Source of the DNA: Robertmurraya kyonggiensis
GTDB lineage: Bacteria; Bacillota; Bacilli; Bacillales; Cytobacillaceae
Length of the DNA: 64,000 nucleotides
NCBI RefSeq assembly: GCF_005116465.1
Contig: NZ_SWBM01000001.1
Location: 558,001-622,000, forward strand
Direction of reading: 5' to 3'
Both the position numbers and the translations under genes were made by a program. Each line of letters begins with the position of its first letter. The stretch's first letter is position 1. Under the pieces are notes generated by a model. The model did not search any database. It was not told where the DNA came from and saw nothing but the letters and a program-made list of their open reading frames with translations. Below are positions 39,603 to 48,294 of the stretch, one piece after another.

Positions 39603-39935
39603 ATGGAGAACAATCAAACAAATACAGGTAACCCGAGCGTAGATATCACATATCGACGTAAAAGAAATGCAGAAGAAATGAGACATCAAGTTATCTCTTT
39701 TGCGTTAATGATTTTCTTTACGGTTGTAGCATTTGTTGCTGTTGGTTCAGGTATGTCTGGATGGTTTACTGTTCCATTCATCCTTCTGCTCGCAGCTGTT
39801 CAAGTAGTATTCCAACTATATTATTTCATGCACATGAGCCACAAAGGACATGAGGCTCCTGCGTTGTTCTTGTATTCAGGATTATTAGTAGGATTAATCA
39901 CCATTTTAACTTTCTTAACGATTGTATGGTGGTAA
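39603..39935 (+). CDS. ctaF: Cytochrome caa3 oxidase subunit IV
   Basis: A 110-residue protein with three membrane helices of the prokaryotic COX4 family (VVFQLYYFMHMSHKGHEAP is characteristic). It starts 3 bp after ctaE and closes the core operon; a terminator follows. Confidence 0.95.
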   Translation: MENNQTNTGNPSVDITYRRKRNAEEMRHQVISFALMIFFTVVAFVAVGSGMSGWFTVPFILLLAAVQVVFQLYYFMHMSHKGHEAPALFLYSGLLVGLITILTFLTIVWW

Positions 39936-39943
39936 GATAAACT

Positions 39944-39977
39944 GAAAATCGGCTGTCTTAGGCCGATTTTCTTTTTT
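39944..39977 (+). terminator. Terminator between ctaF and ctaG
   Basis: GAAAATCGGC (39944-39953) pairs with GCCGATTTTC (39962-39971), followed by six T residues. ctaG starts 46 bp later, so read-through may set its level. Confidence 0.88.
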
Positions 39978-40022
39978 ATGTTATAATTTAGGCAGCTTAG
40001 TAACTTAAGAGGTGATGGGTTA

Positions 40023-40928
40023 ATGTTAACCTTGAATATGTTTGGATTTAGAGCGTTATGGAGTCCATTTTTCTTTTTAGCGATTTTAATCGTGACTATT
40101 GGATTTTTTCTCATCACGGTTAAATACCGAGATAAATTTAAAGATACAGAGGCTTTAACAACAAAGCAGGGAGTTTATTTTACGACTGGGATGATTTTGT
40201 TGTACGCGATTAAAGGTTCACCTTTGGATTTAATGGGGCATTTAATGTTTTACGCACATATGATTCAAATGGCTGTTCTTTATCTTGTAATTCCTCCGCT
40301 ATTCATTGTTGGAATTCCACAATGGATTTGGAAAAAGATATTAAATCAGCCTTTTTTGAATAATGTTTTTAGATTTTTCACGAAACCACTTATAGCGTTA
40401 ATCCTTTTTAATGGAATGTTTTCTTTTTACCATATACCATTGATATTCGATATTATTAAAATAGACATGTGGATGCATGCCTCTTATACGGTTCTCCTAT
40501 TTGTCATGGCGATATTTATGTGGTGGCCATTAATTAATCAAGTAGAGGGAGAACATAGGTTGAGTGGGGTGAAGAAGATAGGCTATATCTTTGCAGATGG
40601 TATCCTTCTAACACCAGCGTGTGCTCTCATTATTTTTGCTGATGTGCCGATGTATGATACATTTTCAGATCCAAGTGCTTGGGCGAAAGCATTAGAATTA
40701 TGTGTGTCGCCAACGATACTGTCTACTTTAAGTTTAAGTGGTCCAGAGATGTTTAATTCGATGTCATTGCTACACGATCAACAGCTTGGTGGCGTATTGA
40801 TGAAAGTTCTTCAGGAAATCGTATATGGAGTCGTTCTATTCCAAGTATTTTTTGAGTGGTATCGTAAAGAGCAAGAGGAAACAGAGGCTGAGAAATTGCA
40901 TCGTTTAGATCCGCAATCAGTTGAATAA
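40023..40928 (+). CDS. ctaG: Cytochrome c oxidase assembly factor CtaG
   Basis: A 301-residue, seven-helix membrane protein of the Bacillus CtaG (caa3_CtaG) family, needed for active caa3 oxidase, probably through copper delivery. Conserved His/Met-containing helices are present (MGHLMFYAHMIQMAVLYLV; MWMHASYTVL; LLHDQQLGGVLMK). AGAGGTGATGG precedes the ATG. Unrelated to the Cox11-type CtaG of proteobacteria. Confidence 0.95.
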   Translation: MLTLNMFGFRALWSPFFFLAILIVTIGFFLITVKYRDKFKDTEALTTKQGVYFTTGMILLYAIKGSPLDLMGHLMFYAHMIQMAVLYLVIPPLFIVGIPQWIWKKILNQPFLNNVFRFFTKPLIALILFNGMFSFYHIPLIFDIIKIDMWMHASYTVLLFVMAIFMWWPLINQVEGEHRLSGVKKIGYIFADGILLTPACALIIFADVPMYDTFSDPSAWAKALELCVSPTILSTLSLSGPEMFNSMSLLHDQQLGGVLMKVLQEIVYGVVLFQVFFEWYRKEQEETEAEKLHRLDPQSVE

Positions 40929-40939
40929 TCACTTAAATG

Positions 40940-40963
40940 GCACCTTATATAGGTGCTTTTTTT
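40940..40963 (+). terminator. Terminator of ctaG
   Basis: GCACCT (40940-40945) and AGGTGC (40951-40956) form a compact hairpin followed by seven T residues. Confidence 0.9.
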
Positions 40964-41145
40964 GAAATCAAAAGCATAGATTGAACTATTTGTTTGTTAA
41001 CTAGGTCACAGATTAGCAAGATAAATGTGTCAGATTTAGAACAATTTTATGGTTATTCCTTGTGAGGATTGAAAAAATGTTCATAGTTCACTAAAATTAT
41101 AATTATGTACATTCTTACTATGAGGAATTGAGAGAGGACGACTAT

Positions 41146-41613
41146 ATGAATTTTTCATTACCAGTTTTACCAACAATCAGTACTACTTTCATTGTGTTAA
41201 GTGCTATAACTGTTGCAATCGGTTGGGCGCAAATTAAGAAAGGGAAAAGAGATTCTCATAAAAATACGATGGTTTTAGCAGCGATCTTTGCTATTATCTT
41301 TTTTCTCATTTATGCTTCAAGAACGATTTTTATTGGAAACACTGCATTCGGTGGACCAGATGATATAAAGATTTACTACACGATCTTTTTAATTTTCCAT
41401 ATTACCCTCGCAACGGTTGGTGCGGTACTTGGTATTATTTCTCTAGTTTCAGGGTATAAAGAGAATTTCGGTTTTCATCGGAAGTTAGGACCAGTAACAA
41501 GCTTTATTTGGTTCTTTACAGCAATTACTGGGGTTGCAGTTTATCTGTTACTTTATGTCTTTTATCATGGTGGAGAGACAACTTCTGTGATTAAAGCTAT
41601 TTTAGGGCTATAA
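41146..41613 (+). CDS. DUF420 membrane protein, CtaM/YozB type
   Basis: A 155-residue protein with four to five membrane helices and conserved histidines (IFHITLATVGAVLG; HRKLGPVTSFIWFFTAITGV). DUF420 proteins include CtaM, required for aa3-type oxidase activity in Staphylococcus and Bacillus. The ATG at 41146 is preferred (GAGAGGACG upstream); a start at 41128 would overlap that site. Location directly after ctaG supports an oxidase-assembly role. Confidence 0.9.
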   Translation: MNFSLPVLPTISTTFIVLSAITVAIGWAQIKKGKRDSHKNTMVLAAIFAIIFFLIYASRTIFIGNTAFGGPDDIKIYYTIFLIFHITLATVGAVLGIISLVSGYKENFGFHRKLGPVTSFIWFFTAITGVAVYLLLYVFYHGGETTSVIKAILGL

Positions 41614-41627
41614 AAAAGAATCGTCTT

Positions 41628-41669
41628 AAGGCAGTAGTCAAACTCGGTTTGACTACTGCCTTTTCTTTT
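41628..41669 (+). terminator. Terminator of the DUF420 gene
   Basis: A perfect 16-bp stem (41628-41643 with 41647-41662) around a 3-base loop, with a T-rich tail. Confidence 0.95.
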
Positions 41670-41785
41670 AGAATAGAAGTAGGATTACGGATGATATGGA
41701 CTGTGAAAATAGTGTATACTTGTAAAAATGGAGTTTATACTGAAATAACAGACAATTAAATGAATTATTTGGAGAAATTTATATA

Positions 41786-43726
41786 ATGAATAAAGGGAAA
41801 CACACTCTGAACAAGAGGCAAAACGAAATACTAGCATTGCTGCTAAAAAACAATAAAAACGAAAATATAAAAATTAGTACAATAGCAGAAACACTTCATT
41901 GTTCTGAAAAAACGGTTAGAAACGATTTTAAGACGATTGATGAATGGCTTGAACATGATTATCAAGCAAAAATCATCCGGAAACCAAACATAGGAGTAAA
42001 GCTTGAAATTTCAAACGATGAGCATGAGAGATTACTTGAAGACCATCATAATCAACAAAACCGACATAATAAAACATTTGAAAAAGAAAGAAAAAAAGAA
42101 ATCTTATTCATGCTTTTAAGAGACAATAAAACTTTATCTCTTCAGGAGCTATGTGAACAATATTATGTAAGTAAACAAGTTATAAAACAAGATTTACATG
42201 AAATAGAGCAATGGATAAAACTATTTCATTTATCAATTGAGTCCAAGCAAAAAATTGGCTTAAAAGTCATAGGAAATGAAAAAAATAAGCGAGCAGCCTT
42301 GCTTCGATTGCATCAATTCACACAAGAAAAAGATAAATTATCTTTCTTTGAAAAATGGTTTTCCCATTTTGAAATTACCAGAACAAAGCAACAATTAAGA
42401 AAAATGGAAAGTCAATTACATAAAACATTTACAAATGAATCGATGAATAATTTAGTATTGCATTTATTGGTTATGGTAAAAAGAATTAAATTGAAGCAAA
42501 CAATTCAATTATCATTAAATGAACAGACCGCTCTAAAAAGCACTAAAGAATACGGTGTCGTCCAAAACCATCTGAAAGAGCTGGAAAGCTCATTCGTGAT
42601 CAAATTCCCAGATGAAGAAATCATCTATTTTCTACTACATATCATTAGCTCAAAAGAAAAAGGAAAACCTGATTTTGAAAAAAACATATTATCACCGAAA
42701 GTAACAACACTCATTCAGGTGATGATTAAGAAAGTTTCCGAACAAACAGGTATTCAACACGAAGCCGATCAAACATTAGTAGAAGGGCTTATGATCCATA
42801 TGAAAACGACGTATGAGCGCCTAGAGTATCGTCTTTATCATCGAAATCCTCTTCTTGATGATATTAAAAGAATGTATTCGTACACGTTTGATACGATTTT
42901 TCACATTACAAAAGAAATGGAAAATGAAATTGGGTTCATTCTCCCAGAAGATGAAATTGGCTATTTGGTTCTTCATTTTGAAGCATCAAAAGAGCGGATT
43001 CAAAAAGAAGACGGGAAACATAAAAAAGCCATTGTTGTTTGTTCAATGGGTATTGGTATGTCCCAGCTTTTGACGACTAAATTGGAACGGAAATTTCACT
43101 CACTTGACATACTAAAATGCGTATCGCTAGAAGAAATGGAAGAAGTCGTAAGAGTAGAAAAACCGGATTTTATTATAAGTACAATTGCGCTTGAAGAGAT
43201 TGATTATCCGTCTATAACGATATCTCCGCTTTTCCAAAAAGAAGAAGAGGAAAAAATAAAAAAGTTTATTGCCAATTTTAACGTTAAGGAAAATAAATTT
43301 CCGATATTAAAAAAATTTCTTGAAAAAGAATTAATTTTGATTAAAAAGGAAATGACAAATCCAGACGAAATAATAGAAGAATTAAGTCAACTATTGCATG
43401 ATAATGGGTATGTAAACTCCGAATATTTAAAGGATGCAAAAGAAAGGGAAGACCTATCATCAACAGCAATCGGGGCAGAAATTGCGATCCCACATGGGCA
43501 TCCGAAAAACGTATTAAAACAGGGAGTAGCTCTTGCCATTTTAAAACATCCTGTTCGCTGGAAAAATCAGCTTGTATCAATTGTCTGTATGCTTGCAATT
43601 AAAGATTCAAAAGATGAAAATATTAAAAAAATGTTTGAGGAAATCAACTTTTTAGGCGAGAATCAACAAATCATTGATAACTGGAAGAATAGTAGTTCAA
43701 TAGAGGAATTCTATCAATCAATATAA
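41786..43726 (+). CDS. PTS-regulated transcription activator (BglG/MtlR type, PRD)
   Basis: A 646-residue regulator. In order: N-terminal winged HTH and Mga-like HTH (about 1-150; LHCSEKTVRNDFKTI), two PRDs (about 170-400, with histidines in LHLLVM, HIISS, HMKTTYERL and LHFEAS), a GatB-like EIIB domain with CSMGIGMSQLL (about 420-430), and a C-terminal EIIA domain with IPHGHP. It is the MtlR/LicR layout, where phosphorylation of PRDs and EII domains sets activity. It precedes the EIIA-EIIB-EIIC genes after a strong terminator, so it surely controls them. Codons are very A-rich compared with neighbours. Confidence 0.92.
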   Translation: MNKGKHTLNKRQNEILALLLKNNKNENIKISTIAETLHCSEKTVRNDFKTIDEWLEHDYQAKIIRKPNIGVKLEISNDEHERLLEDHHNQQNRHNKTFEKERKKEILFMLLRDNKTLSLQELCEQYYVSKQVIKQDLHEIEQWIKLFHLSIESKQKIGLKVIGNEKNKRAALLRLHQFTQEKDKLSFFEKWFSHFEITRTKQQLRKMESQLHKTFTNESMNNLVLHLLVMVKRIKLKQTIQLSLNEQTALKSTKEYGVVQNHLKELESSFVIKFPDEEIIYFLLHIISSKEKGKPDFEKNILSPKVTTLIQVMIKKVSEQTGIQHEADQTLVEGLMIHMKTTYERLEYRLYHRNPLLDDIKRMYSYTFDTIFHITKEMENEIGFILPEDEIGYLVLHFEASKERIQKEDGKHKKAIVVCSMGIGMSQLLTTKLERKFHSLDILKCVSLEEMEEVVRVEKPDFIISTIALEEIDYPSITISPLFQKEEEEKIKKFIANFNVKENKFPILKKFLEKELILIKKEMTNPDEIIEELSQLLHDNGYVNSEYLKDAKEREDLSSTAIGAEIAIPHGHPKNVLKQGVALAILKHPVRWKNQLVSIVCMLAIKDSKDENIKKMFEEINFLGENQQIIDNWKNSSSIEEFYQSI

Positions 43727-43734
43727 AACAAAAA

Positions 43735-43780
43735 AGACGAATTTTACCGCAATATACGGTAAAAATTCGTCTCTTTTTTT
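43735..43780 (+). terminator. Terminator between the PTS regulator and EIIA
   Basis: AGACGAATTTTACCG (43735-43749) pairs with CGGTAAAAATTCGTCT (43757-43772) with one bulge, then a T-run. Confidence 0.92.
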
Positions 43781-43816
43781 AGAAAAAAATGAATAAATAT
43801 AAAAATACAAAGAGAA

Positions 43817-43830
43817 TGATAACACTTTCA
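43817..43830 (+). promoter_or_regulatory. Weak cre-like site before the PTS genes
   Basis: TGATAACACTTTCA matches the cre consensus at all but two positions, 26 bp before the EIIA start. Catabolite control is plausible but not proven. Confidence 0.35.
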
Positions 43831-43856
43831 AAATACAAGGGGGGGGATTATAAAAC

Positions 43857-44294
43857 ATGTTTTTATCGAGGCTAACAAAAGAATTGGTGCAATTTGAAGA
43901 AAAGATAGATTCATGGGAAAAAGCGATTGAACGCGCATCGAACCCGTTGATTGAAAATGGATCCATCGATGAAAGTTATGTCAAAGCGATGATTGAAAAT
44001 GTCAAAAACTTTGGACCTTATATTGTGTTAATGCCAAAAGTGGCAATGCCGCATGCGAGACCAGAAGATGGCGTCAAAAAAACCGGAATTAGTCTACTTG
44101 TTGTAAAAGAAAAGGTTTTATTTGAAATAGACAAATCGGCCAATCTCTTTTTGGTTCTAGCAGCAGAAGATGCAACAAACCATTTGACATTGCTTCAAGA
44201 AATTTCAGATTTCTTATCTAAAGAAGAAAATATTGAAGCATTGTTAAGCGCAACAAATTATGAAGAATTTTTACAAAATCATAGGGGGAATTAA
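43857..44294 (+). CDS. PTS system EIIA component, ascorbate/mannitol type
   Basis: A 145-residue EIIA of the mannitol/fructose (PTS_EIIA_2) superfamily. It accepts phosphate from HPr on H66 in AMPHARPEDG and passes it to EIIB. GGGGGGG lies just upstream of the ATG. The gene is 2 bp from EIIB. Family similarity is closest to UlaC/SgaA-type proteins. Confidence 0.92.
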   Translation: MFLSRLTKELVQFEEKIDSWEKAIERASNPLIENGSIDESYVKAMIENVKNFGPYIVLMPKVAMPHARPEDGVKKTGISLLVVKEKVLFEIDKSANLFLVLAAEDATNHLTLLQEISDFLSKEENIEALLSATNYEEFLQNHRGN

Positions 44295-44296
44295 AA

Positions 44297-44569
44297 ATGA
44301 AAATTTTAGCAGTATGTGGGAATGGACTTGGAACTAGCTTTATGCTTTCACTAAACGTCAACAAAGCATTAAAGGAATTAAATATTGACGGGGATTGCAA
44401 AAACATGGATTTAGCCAGTGCAAAAACAGAACAGGCTGATTATTACATCGGAAGTCCTGAAATTATGGACCAACTAAATGATGGAAATAAGAAAACAATT
44501 CGTGTCGTTAATATGGTGAATTTAAATGAAATTAAAGATGCGTTAAAAGCGCATATTTTGGAGGGGTAG
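44297..44569 (+). CDS. PTS system EIIB component, ascorbate type
   Basis: A 90-residue EIIB of the lactose/cellobiose-ascorbate (PTS_IIB) group. The phosphorylated cysteine is C7 in CGNGLGTS. It starts 2 bp after EIIA and ends 4 bp before EIIC, an obvious operon. Confidence 0.93.
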   Translation: MKILAVCGNGLGTSFMLSLNVNKALKELNIDGDCKNMDLASAKTEQADYYIGSPEIMDQLNDGNKKTIRVVNMVNLNEIKDALKAHILEG

Positions 44570-44573
44570 TAAG

Positions 44574-45836
44574 ATGTTTGATCTAATTATGAAAGATATT
44601 CTTGGAACACCGGCAATTTTAGTTGGACTCTTCGCTCTTGTCGGATTACTTTTACAGAAAAAAGGCATTGCAGATGTTATTTCCGGTACACTGAAGACTA
44701 TAATGGGCTTTATTATCCTTGGTGCTGGGGCAACTGTATTACAAGGGTCTTTAAATATTTTTAGCCAAATGTTTGAAGAAGGGTTTCATATTGAAGGTGT
44801 TATCCCAAATAACGAAGCCATCGTAGCACTTGCCCAAGATGCTTTTGGGGCAGAAACAGCGATGATTATGCTCTTTGGGATGCTTGTGAATATTTTACTC
44901 GCACGGTTTACAAAATTTAAATACATTTTCTTAACAGGTCACCACACGATGTTTATGGCATGTCTACTTGCAGCAGTATTATCGACATCTGGTTTAAGTG
45001 GTGCATTGCTTGTACTTGTTGGTTCTGTGATTTTAGGACTTTTAATGGTGTTAATGCCTGCGCTTCTTCAACCGACAGTAAAAGAAATTACAGGTTCTGA
45101 TGATATTGCAGTTGGTCACTTTGGTTCCATCGGTTACTTTGTAGCAGCAAAAGTAGGAAAATTGACTGGGAACAAACTAAAAACAACTGAAGAAGTAAAA
45201 GTGCCAAAATCACTTGGATTTTTACGTGATTCATCTGTCGCACTTGCACTTACGATGACGTTAATGTTTTTTGTAGTCGCTCTTGTGGTTGGACCAAACT
45301 TTATTGAAAAAGAATTAAGTGCTGGCACAAACTTCTTAGTATTTTCTCTAACACAAGCCATCACGTTTGCCGGTGGAGTGTTCATTATCTTAGCTGGTGT
45401 AAGAATGCTCATTGCAGAAATTGTTCCTGCATTTAAAGGGGTCGCAGATAAAGTGGTTCCTAACGCAAAACCAGCTCTTGATTGTCCAATTGTTTTCCCA
45501 TTTGCACCAAATGCGGTAATTATCGGATTTTTATCAAGCTTTGTAGCGGGACTAATTAGTATGCTAATTCTACCAATTTTTGGACTTTCTGTTATTGTAC
45601 CCGGACTAGTACCTCATTTCTTTACAGGTGCAGCAGCAGGGGTATTTGGAAACGCAACTGGAGGTCGTAGAGGAGCTATCCTTGGGGCATTTGCAAACGG
45701 ACTTTTAATTAGCTTTTTACCAGCCCTATTACTTCCAGTTCTCGGTTCACTAGGATTTGAAGGTACGACATTTGGCGATGCTGATTTCGGTGTAGTGGGG
45801 TTAATTATCGGGTACATCATCAGTTTATTTAGCTAA
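44574..45836 (+). CDS. PTS system EIIC permease, UlaA/SgaT family
   Basis: A 420-residue membrane permease of the PTS ascorbate family (UlaA/SgaT), eleven helices expected. Diagnostic stretches include GLLLQKKGIADVISGTLKT, FLTGHHTMFMA, FPFAPNAVIIGFLSSF and GATGGRRGAILGAF-like GNATGGRRG. It would import L-ascorbate or a related acid while phosphorylating it. No ascorbate-6-phosphate lactonase, decarboxylase or epimerase gene accompanies it here, so the true substrate is open. Confidence 0.92.
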   Translation: MFDLIMKDILGTPAILVGLFALVGLLLQKKGIADVISGTLKTIMGFIILGAGATVLQGSLNIFSQMFEEGFHIEGVIPNNEAIVALAQDAFGAETAMIMLFGMLVNILLARFTKFKYIFLTGHHTMFMACLLAAVLSTSGLSGALLVLVGSVILGLLMVLMPALLQPTVKEITGSDDIAVGHFGSIGYFVAAKVGKLTGNKLKTTEEVKVPKSLGFLRDSSVALALTMTLMFFVVALVVGPNFIEKELSAGTNFLVFSLTQAITFAGGVFIILAGVRMLIAEIVPAFKGVADKVVPNAKPALDCPIVFPFAPNAVIIGFLSSFVAGLISMLILPIFGLSVIVPGLVPHFFTGAAAGVFGNATGGRRGAILGAFANGLLISFLPALLLPVLGSLGFEGTTFGDADFGVVGLIIGYIISLFS

Positions 45837-45891
45837 AAAAAGAAACACTGCTAAATGACATGACCAGGTTATTTCATTAGGCAACATGTGG

Positions 45892-45928
45892 GCATGAACT
45901 CGGTATGGTACCGAGCTCATGCTTTTTA
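45892..45928 (+). terminator. Terminator of the PTS operon
   Basis: GCATGA and CGGTA arms (45892-45905) pair with TACCG and TCATGC (45909-45922), followed by TTTTTAATTTT. Confidence 0.85.
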
Positions 45929-45978
45929 ATTTTGCTATCTGCAATGATTGTATATCTTTTAACTACAGTGAATTTGGC

Positions 45979-46032
45979 AAAAAGAAAAGCACCACCAATT
46001 GTTAGCTTTAAAGTGCCTAACAATTGGGGTGC
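45979..46032 (-). terminator. Terminator of ylbA
   Basis: A long stem on the minus strand: 46032-46017 pairs with 46005-45989 (CCAATTGTTAG core) with one bulge, followed by TTTTCTTTTT. It explains open frames crossing it on both strands as non-coding. Confidence 0.85.
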
Positions 46033-46054
46033 AGTCCGCAAACGCGGAGTCACT

Positions 46055-46420
46055 CTATTTATTCGTTTGAAAAGAATCAACAACTGATTTTACTTCAGTT
46101 AATATCTTTTCACATTGGCTCACTAATGTTTTTGGGAAATTTTCGCCCTCACCGTATTCAACACCGTGTGGATAGTAGTGCTTGCCAAGTAGAGGTGTTA
46201 ATAATTGAATAACTGCTTTGTTTGCGCCTACATCGCCTTCAACAGCATAGCCAAGGACGCGAAGGTAGAAAACGCCTTCTTTTAATTCGAATTTACGATC
46301 GTAGGATACTCTTTCATAATCCCATTGCTCAGCACGAACCAAACCGTAATCATCCATTACATCGTCTAGACGTTTTAAATCTGCTTTAATGTCTTCATAT
46401 CCTAAATTCTCAAATTTCAT
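46055..46420 (-). CDS. ylbA: YugN-like family protein YlbA
   Basis: A 121-residue soluble protein of the YugN-like family (MKFENLGYEDIKADLKRLDD; YLRVLGYAVEGDVGANKAVI; HYYPHGVEYGE). It is the first gene of the conserved ylb block. AGGAGGG lies 5 bases before the ATG. Function unknown. Confidence 0.9.
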   Translation of the reverse strand: MKFENLGYEDIKADLKRLDDVMDDYGLVRAEQWDYERVSYDRKFELKEGVFYLRVLGYAVEGDVGANKAVIQLLTPLLGKHYYPHGVEYGEGENFPKTLVSQCEKILTEVKSVVDSFQTNK

Positions 46421-46637
46421 CTTAATCCCTCCTAAAACAAATAGAACGTAAACGTAAGTATTATGTAAAATTTACTAAAATAATCTCAAATCTAATAATA
46501 GTGGAAAAGTGAAAAAGTTGCAATGACATCGCAAAAGAAATCAAAGTTCTTTCACAATTGTTGATTCATAAATTTAATTCTGAAATCTAGGGAATGATAA
46601 ATGGATGTATAAGTACTATTTTTCGGAAGGTGATAAC

Positions 46638-47072
46638 ATGGAGAAAATCAGGGATATTATGAGTGATGAAGTGGAATGCTGTACACTTCTGGATAATGTA
46701 TATGAAGTGGCTGTAAAAATGAAAGAATGGAATGTTGGGGCGATTCCAATTGTAGATGGTGAAAAACTACTAGGCATGATAACAGACCGTGATCTCGTTG
46801 TACGAGGGATAGCAGAAAAGCGACCGGGCTCGACAAAGGTTGAAAAGGTTATGAGCGATTCACTTATTACGGTTACACCGGAGACTAGTTCGGAGGAAGC
46901 GGCTGAATTAATGGCTAAGCACCAAATTAGAAGGCTGCCTGTAGTAGAAGGAGAAAAATTAGTAGGAATTGTTTCATTGGGTGATTTTGCAGTTCGAAAA
47001 CTTACTGATGGTCAAGCTGGTGAAGCTCTATCGGAAATCTCTGAGAACGACTTTGGCCAAATGCACCATTAG
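46638..47072 (+). CDS. ylbB: CBS-domain protein YlbB
   Basis: A 144-residue protein made of two CBS domains (about 1-60 and 70-130: GAIPIVDGEKLLGMITDRDLV; IRRLPVVEGEKLVGIVSLGD). CBS pairs bind adenosine nucleotides. The ATG at 46638 has GAAGGTGA 5 bases upstream and matches relatives; an earlier in-frame ATG at 46605 lacks a ribosome site. Confidence 0.92.
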   Translation: MEKIRDIMSDEVECCTLLDNVYEVAVKMKEWNVGAIPIVDGEKLLGMITDRDLVVRGIAEKRPGSTKVEKVMSDSLITVTPETSSEEAAELMAKHQIRRLPVVEGEKLVGIVSLGDFAVRKLTDGQAGEALSEISENDFGQMHH

Positions 47073-47099
47073 AGGACACATTGCGTGTTCTCTTTTTTT
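47071..47099 (+). terminator. Terminator of ylbB
   Basis: AGAGGACAC (47071-47079) and GTGTTCTCT (47084-47092) pair with one G-T wobble, followed by T7. Confidence 0.88.
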
Positions 47100-47205
47100 A
47101 GCGTAAATTTGCTAGATGAAATAATCATAATTCTCTATTTCGTACATAGAATGATAGAGGGAATTACTAGAGATAACTGTTTTGTAAAAGAGAGGAGGAT
47201 ACGCT

Positions 47206-48258
47206 CTGCGTGCACTTATTCGCATTTTAATTGGAATATCAGTAATACTATCTATCGTATTTTACTTACATCTATATCTATTAGAAGATTTTTTTCCAAG
47301 TGAACAAATCGTAGCTTCTCAAGTGAAAACAACAACCGAGGTGGAGAAAAAGGAGCTTCCCAAGATAGAAATTCCAAGAGAAGGACTTACTACATTTATA
47401 GGTAAGGATGCAGCGTATGTAGAGGAACAATTAGGCAAACCAGAAAGAATTGATCCTTCTGCATATGATTATGATTGGTGGATTTATAAAAAGGGGTTGT
47501 CAGAGTACATTCAGGTTGGAATCGCCAATAACAAGGTAGTTACGCTATATGCAATCGGCCAAGACGTAAATATCACACCTTTCAAGATTGGGGAAAAAGT
47601 TGAAAATCTATATGCTAATCAATCAATAGAGTCCAATATCAATGTTGAATATCAGGGGAACACATATCGTTTTGAATTGACAGAAGATGATCTGAATACT
47701 CAGCCCCTCGTACAAATAGGTTCTTCTTACGCACAAATCTTTTTAGATAAATTTGATGGTACGGTATCAAGTGTTCGTTTTGTGGATGCTGAAACGTTAA
47801 TTAAACAACAGCCCTATGAGCTTGTATACCTAGGAGAGCTTTTAGAGGCGAGTCCTATTGATGCTGAGAAAGCAAAGGCTATATCATCGGGGGAAAGCAA
47901 GCAAATATTTGACATCTCCAACATGATGCGTGTGCGCCATAATCTAAAATCTTTAGAATGGGATGAGAAAACGTCTGAAGTTGCTTTGGCACATAGTGTG
48001 GACATGTTTGAGAGTCAGGAGTTTTCGCACACCTCGAAAAAAAATGGGGAGTTATCGGATCGACTAGAAGCAGGTGAAGTTTTTTATCAGTTGGCAGGAG
48101 AAAATATCGCCGCAAATTATGCGGATGCACCTGCTGTAATGGAAGGTTGGCTGAATAGTAAAAGCCATAGGGAAACGCTCTTAAACGGTGAATTTACCCA
48201 TCTTGGGGTAGGTGTATATCAGCTGCATTACACGCAAAATTTTATCCAAAAGTGGTAG
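47206..48258 (+). CDS. ylbC: CAP/SCP-domain exported protein YlbC, apparent CTG start
   Basis: A 350-residue exported protein: N-terminal signal anchor (RILIGISVILSIVFYLHLYL), a CAP-associated domain (about 55-200), and a C-terminal CAP/SCP domain (about 225-345) with WDEKTSEVALAHSVDM, HTSKKNGELSDRL and AGENIAANYADAPAVMEGW. The start is unusual. Between the in-frame stop at 47185-47187 and residue 40 there is no ATG, GTG or TTG. GAGGAGG (47192-47198) lies 7 bases before a CTG at 47206 that opens exactly at the signal anchor. A GTG at 47323 would remove the membrane anchor. A sequencing error is the alternative. Family length (about 346) agrees. Confidence 0.85.
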   Translation: MRALIRILIGISVILSIVFYLHLYLLEDFFPSEQIVASQVKTTTEVEKKELPKIEIPREGLTTFIGKDAAYVEEQLGKPERIDPSAYDYDWWIYKKGLSEYIQVGIANNKVVTLYAIGQDVNITPFKIGEKVENLYANQSIESNINVEYQGNTYRFELTEDDLNTQPLVQIGSSYAQIFLDKFDGTVSSVRFVDAETLIKQQPYELVYLGELLEASPIDAEKAKAISSGESKQIFDISNMMRVRHNLKSLEWDEKTSEVALAHSVDMFESQEFSHTSKKNGELSDRLEAGEVFYQLAGENIAANYADAPAVMEGWLNSKSHRETLLNGEFTHLGVGVYQLHYTQNFIQKW

Positions 48259-48260
48259 GG

Positions 48261-48294
48261 TAGTGGACGAATTAATCTTCGTCCACTATTTTTT
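48261..48294. terminator. Bidirectional terminator after ylbC
   Basis: TAGTGGACGAA (48261-48271) pairs with TTCGTCCACTA (48278-48288), followed by T6. The loop contains the stop codon of the convergent gene. Confidence 0.9.

Noticed and set aside
45877-46087. Overlapping open frames of about 60-68 codons on both strands
   Set aside because: They cross the PTS terminator and the strong ylbA terminator hairpin, have no ribosome site, and their reading is explained by the symmetric hairpin sequence.
47085-47303. 72-codon frame before ylbC
   Set aside because: It is in a different frame from ylbC, lacks an SD, and overlaps the ribosome site and signal-anchor codons of ylbC.
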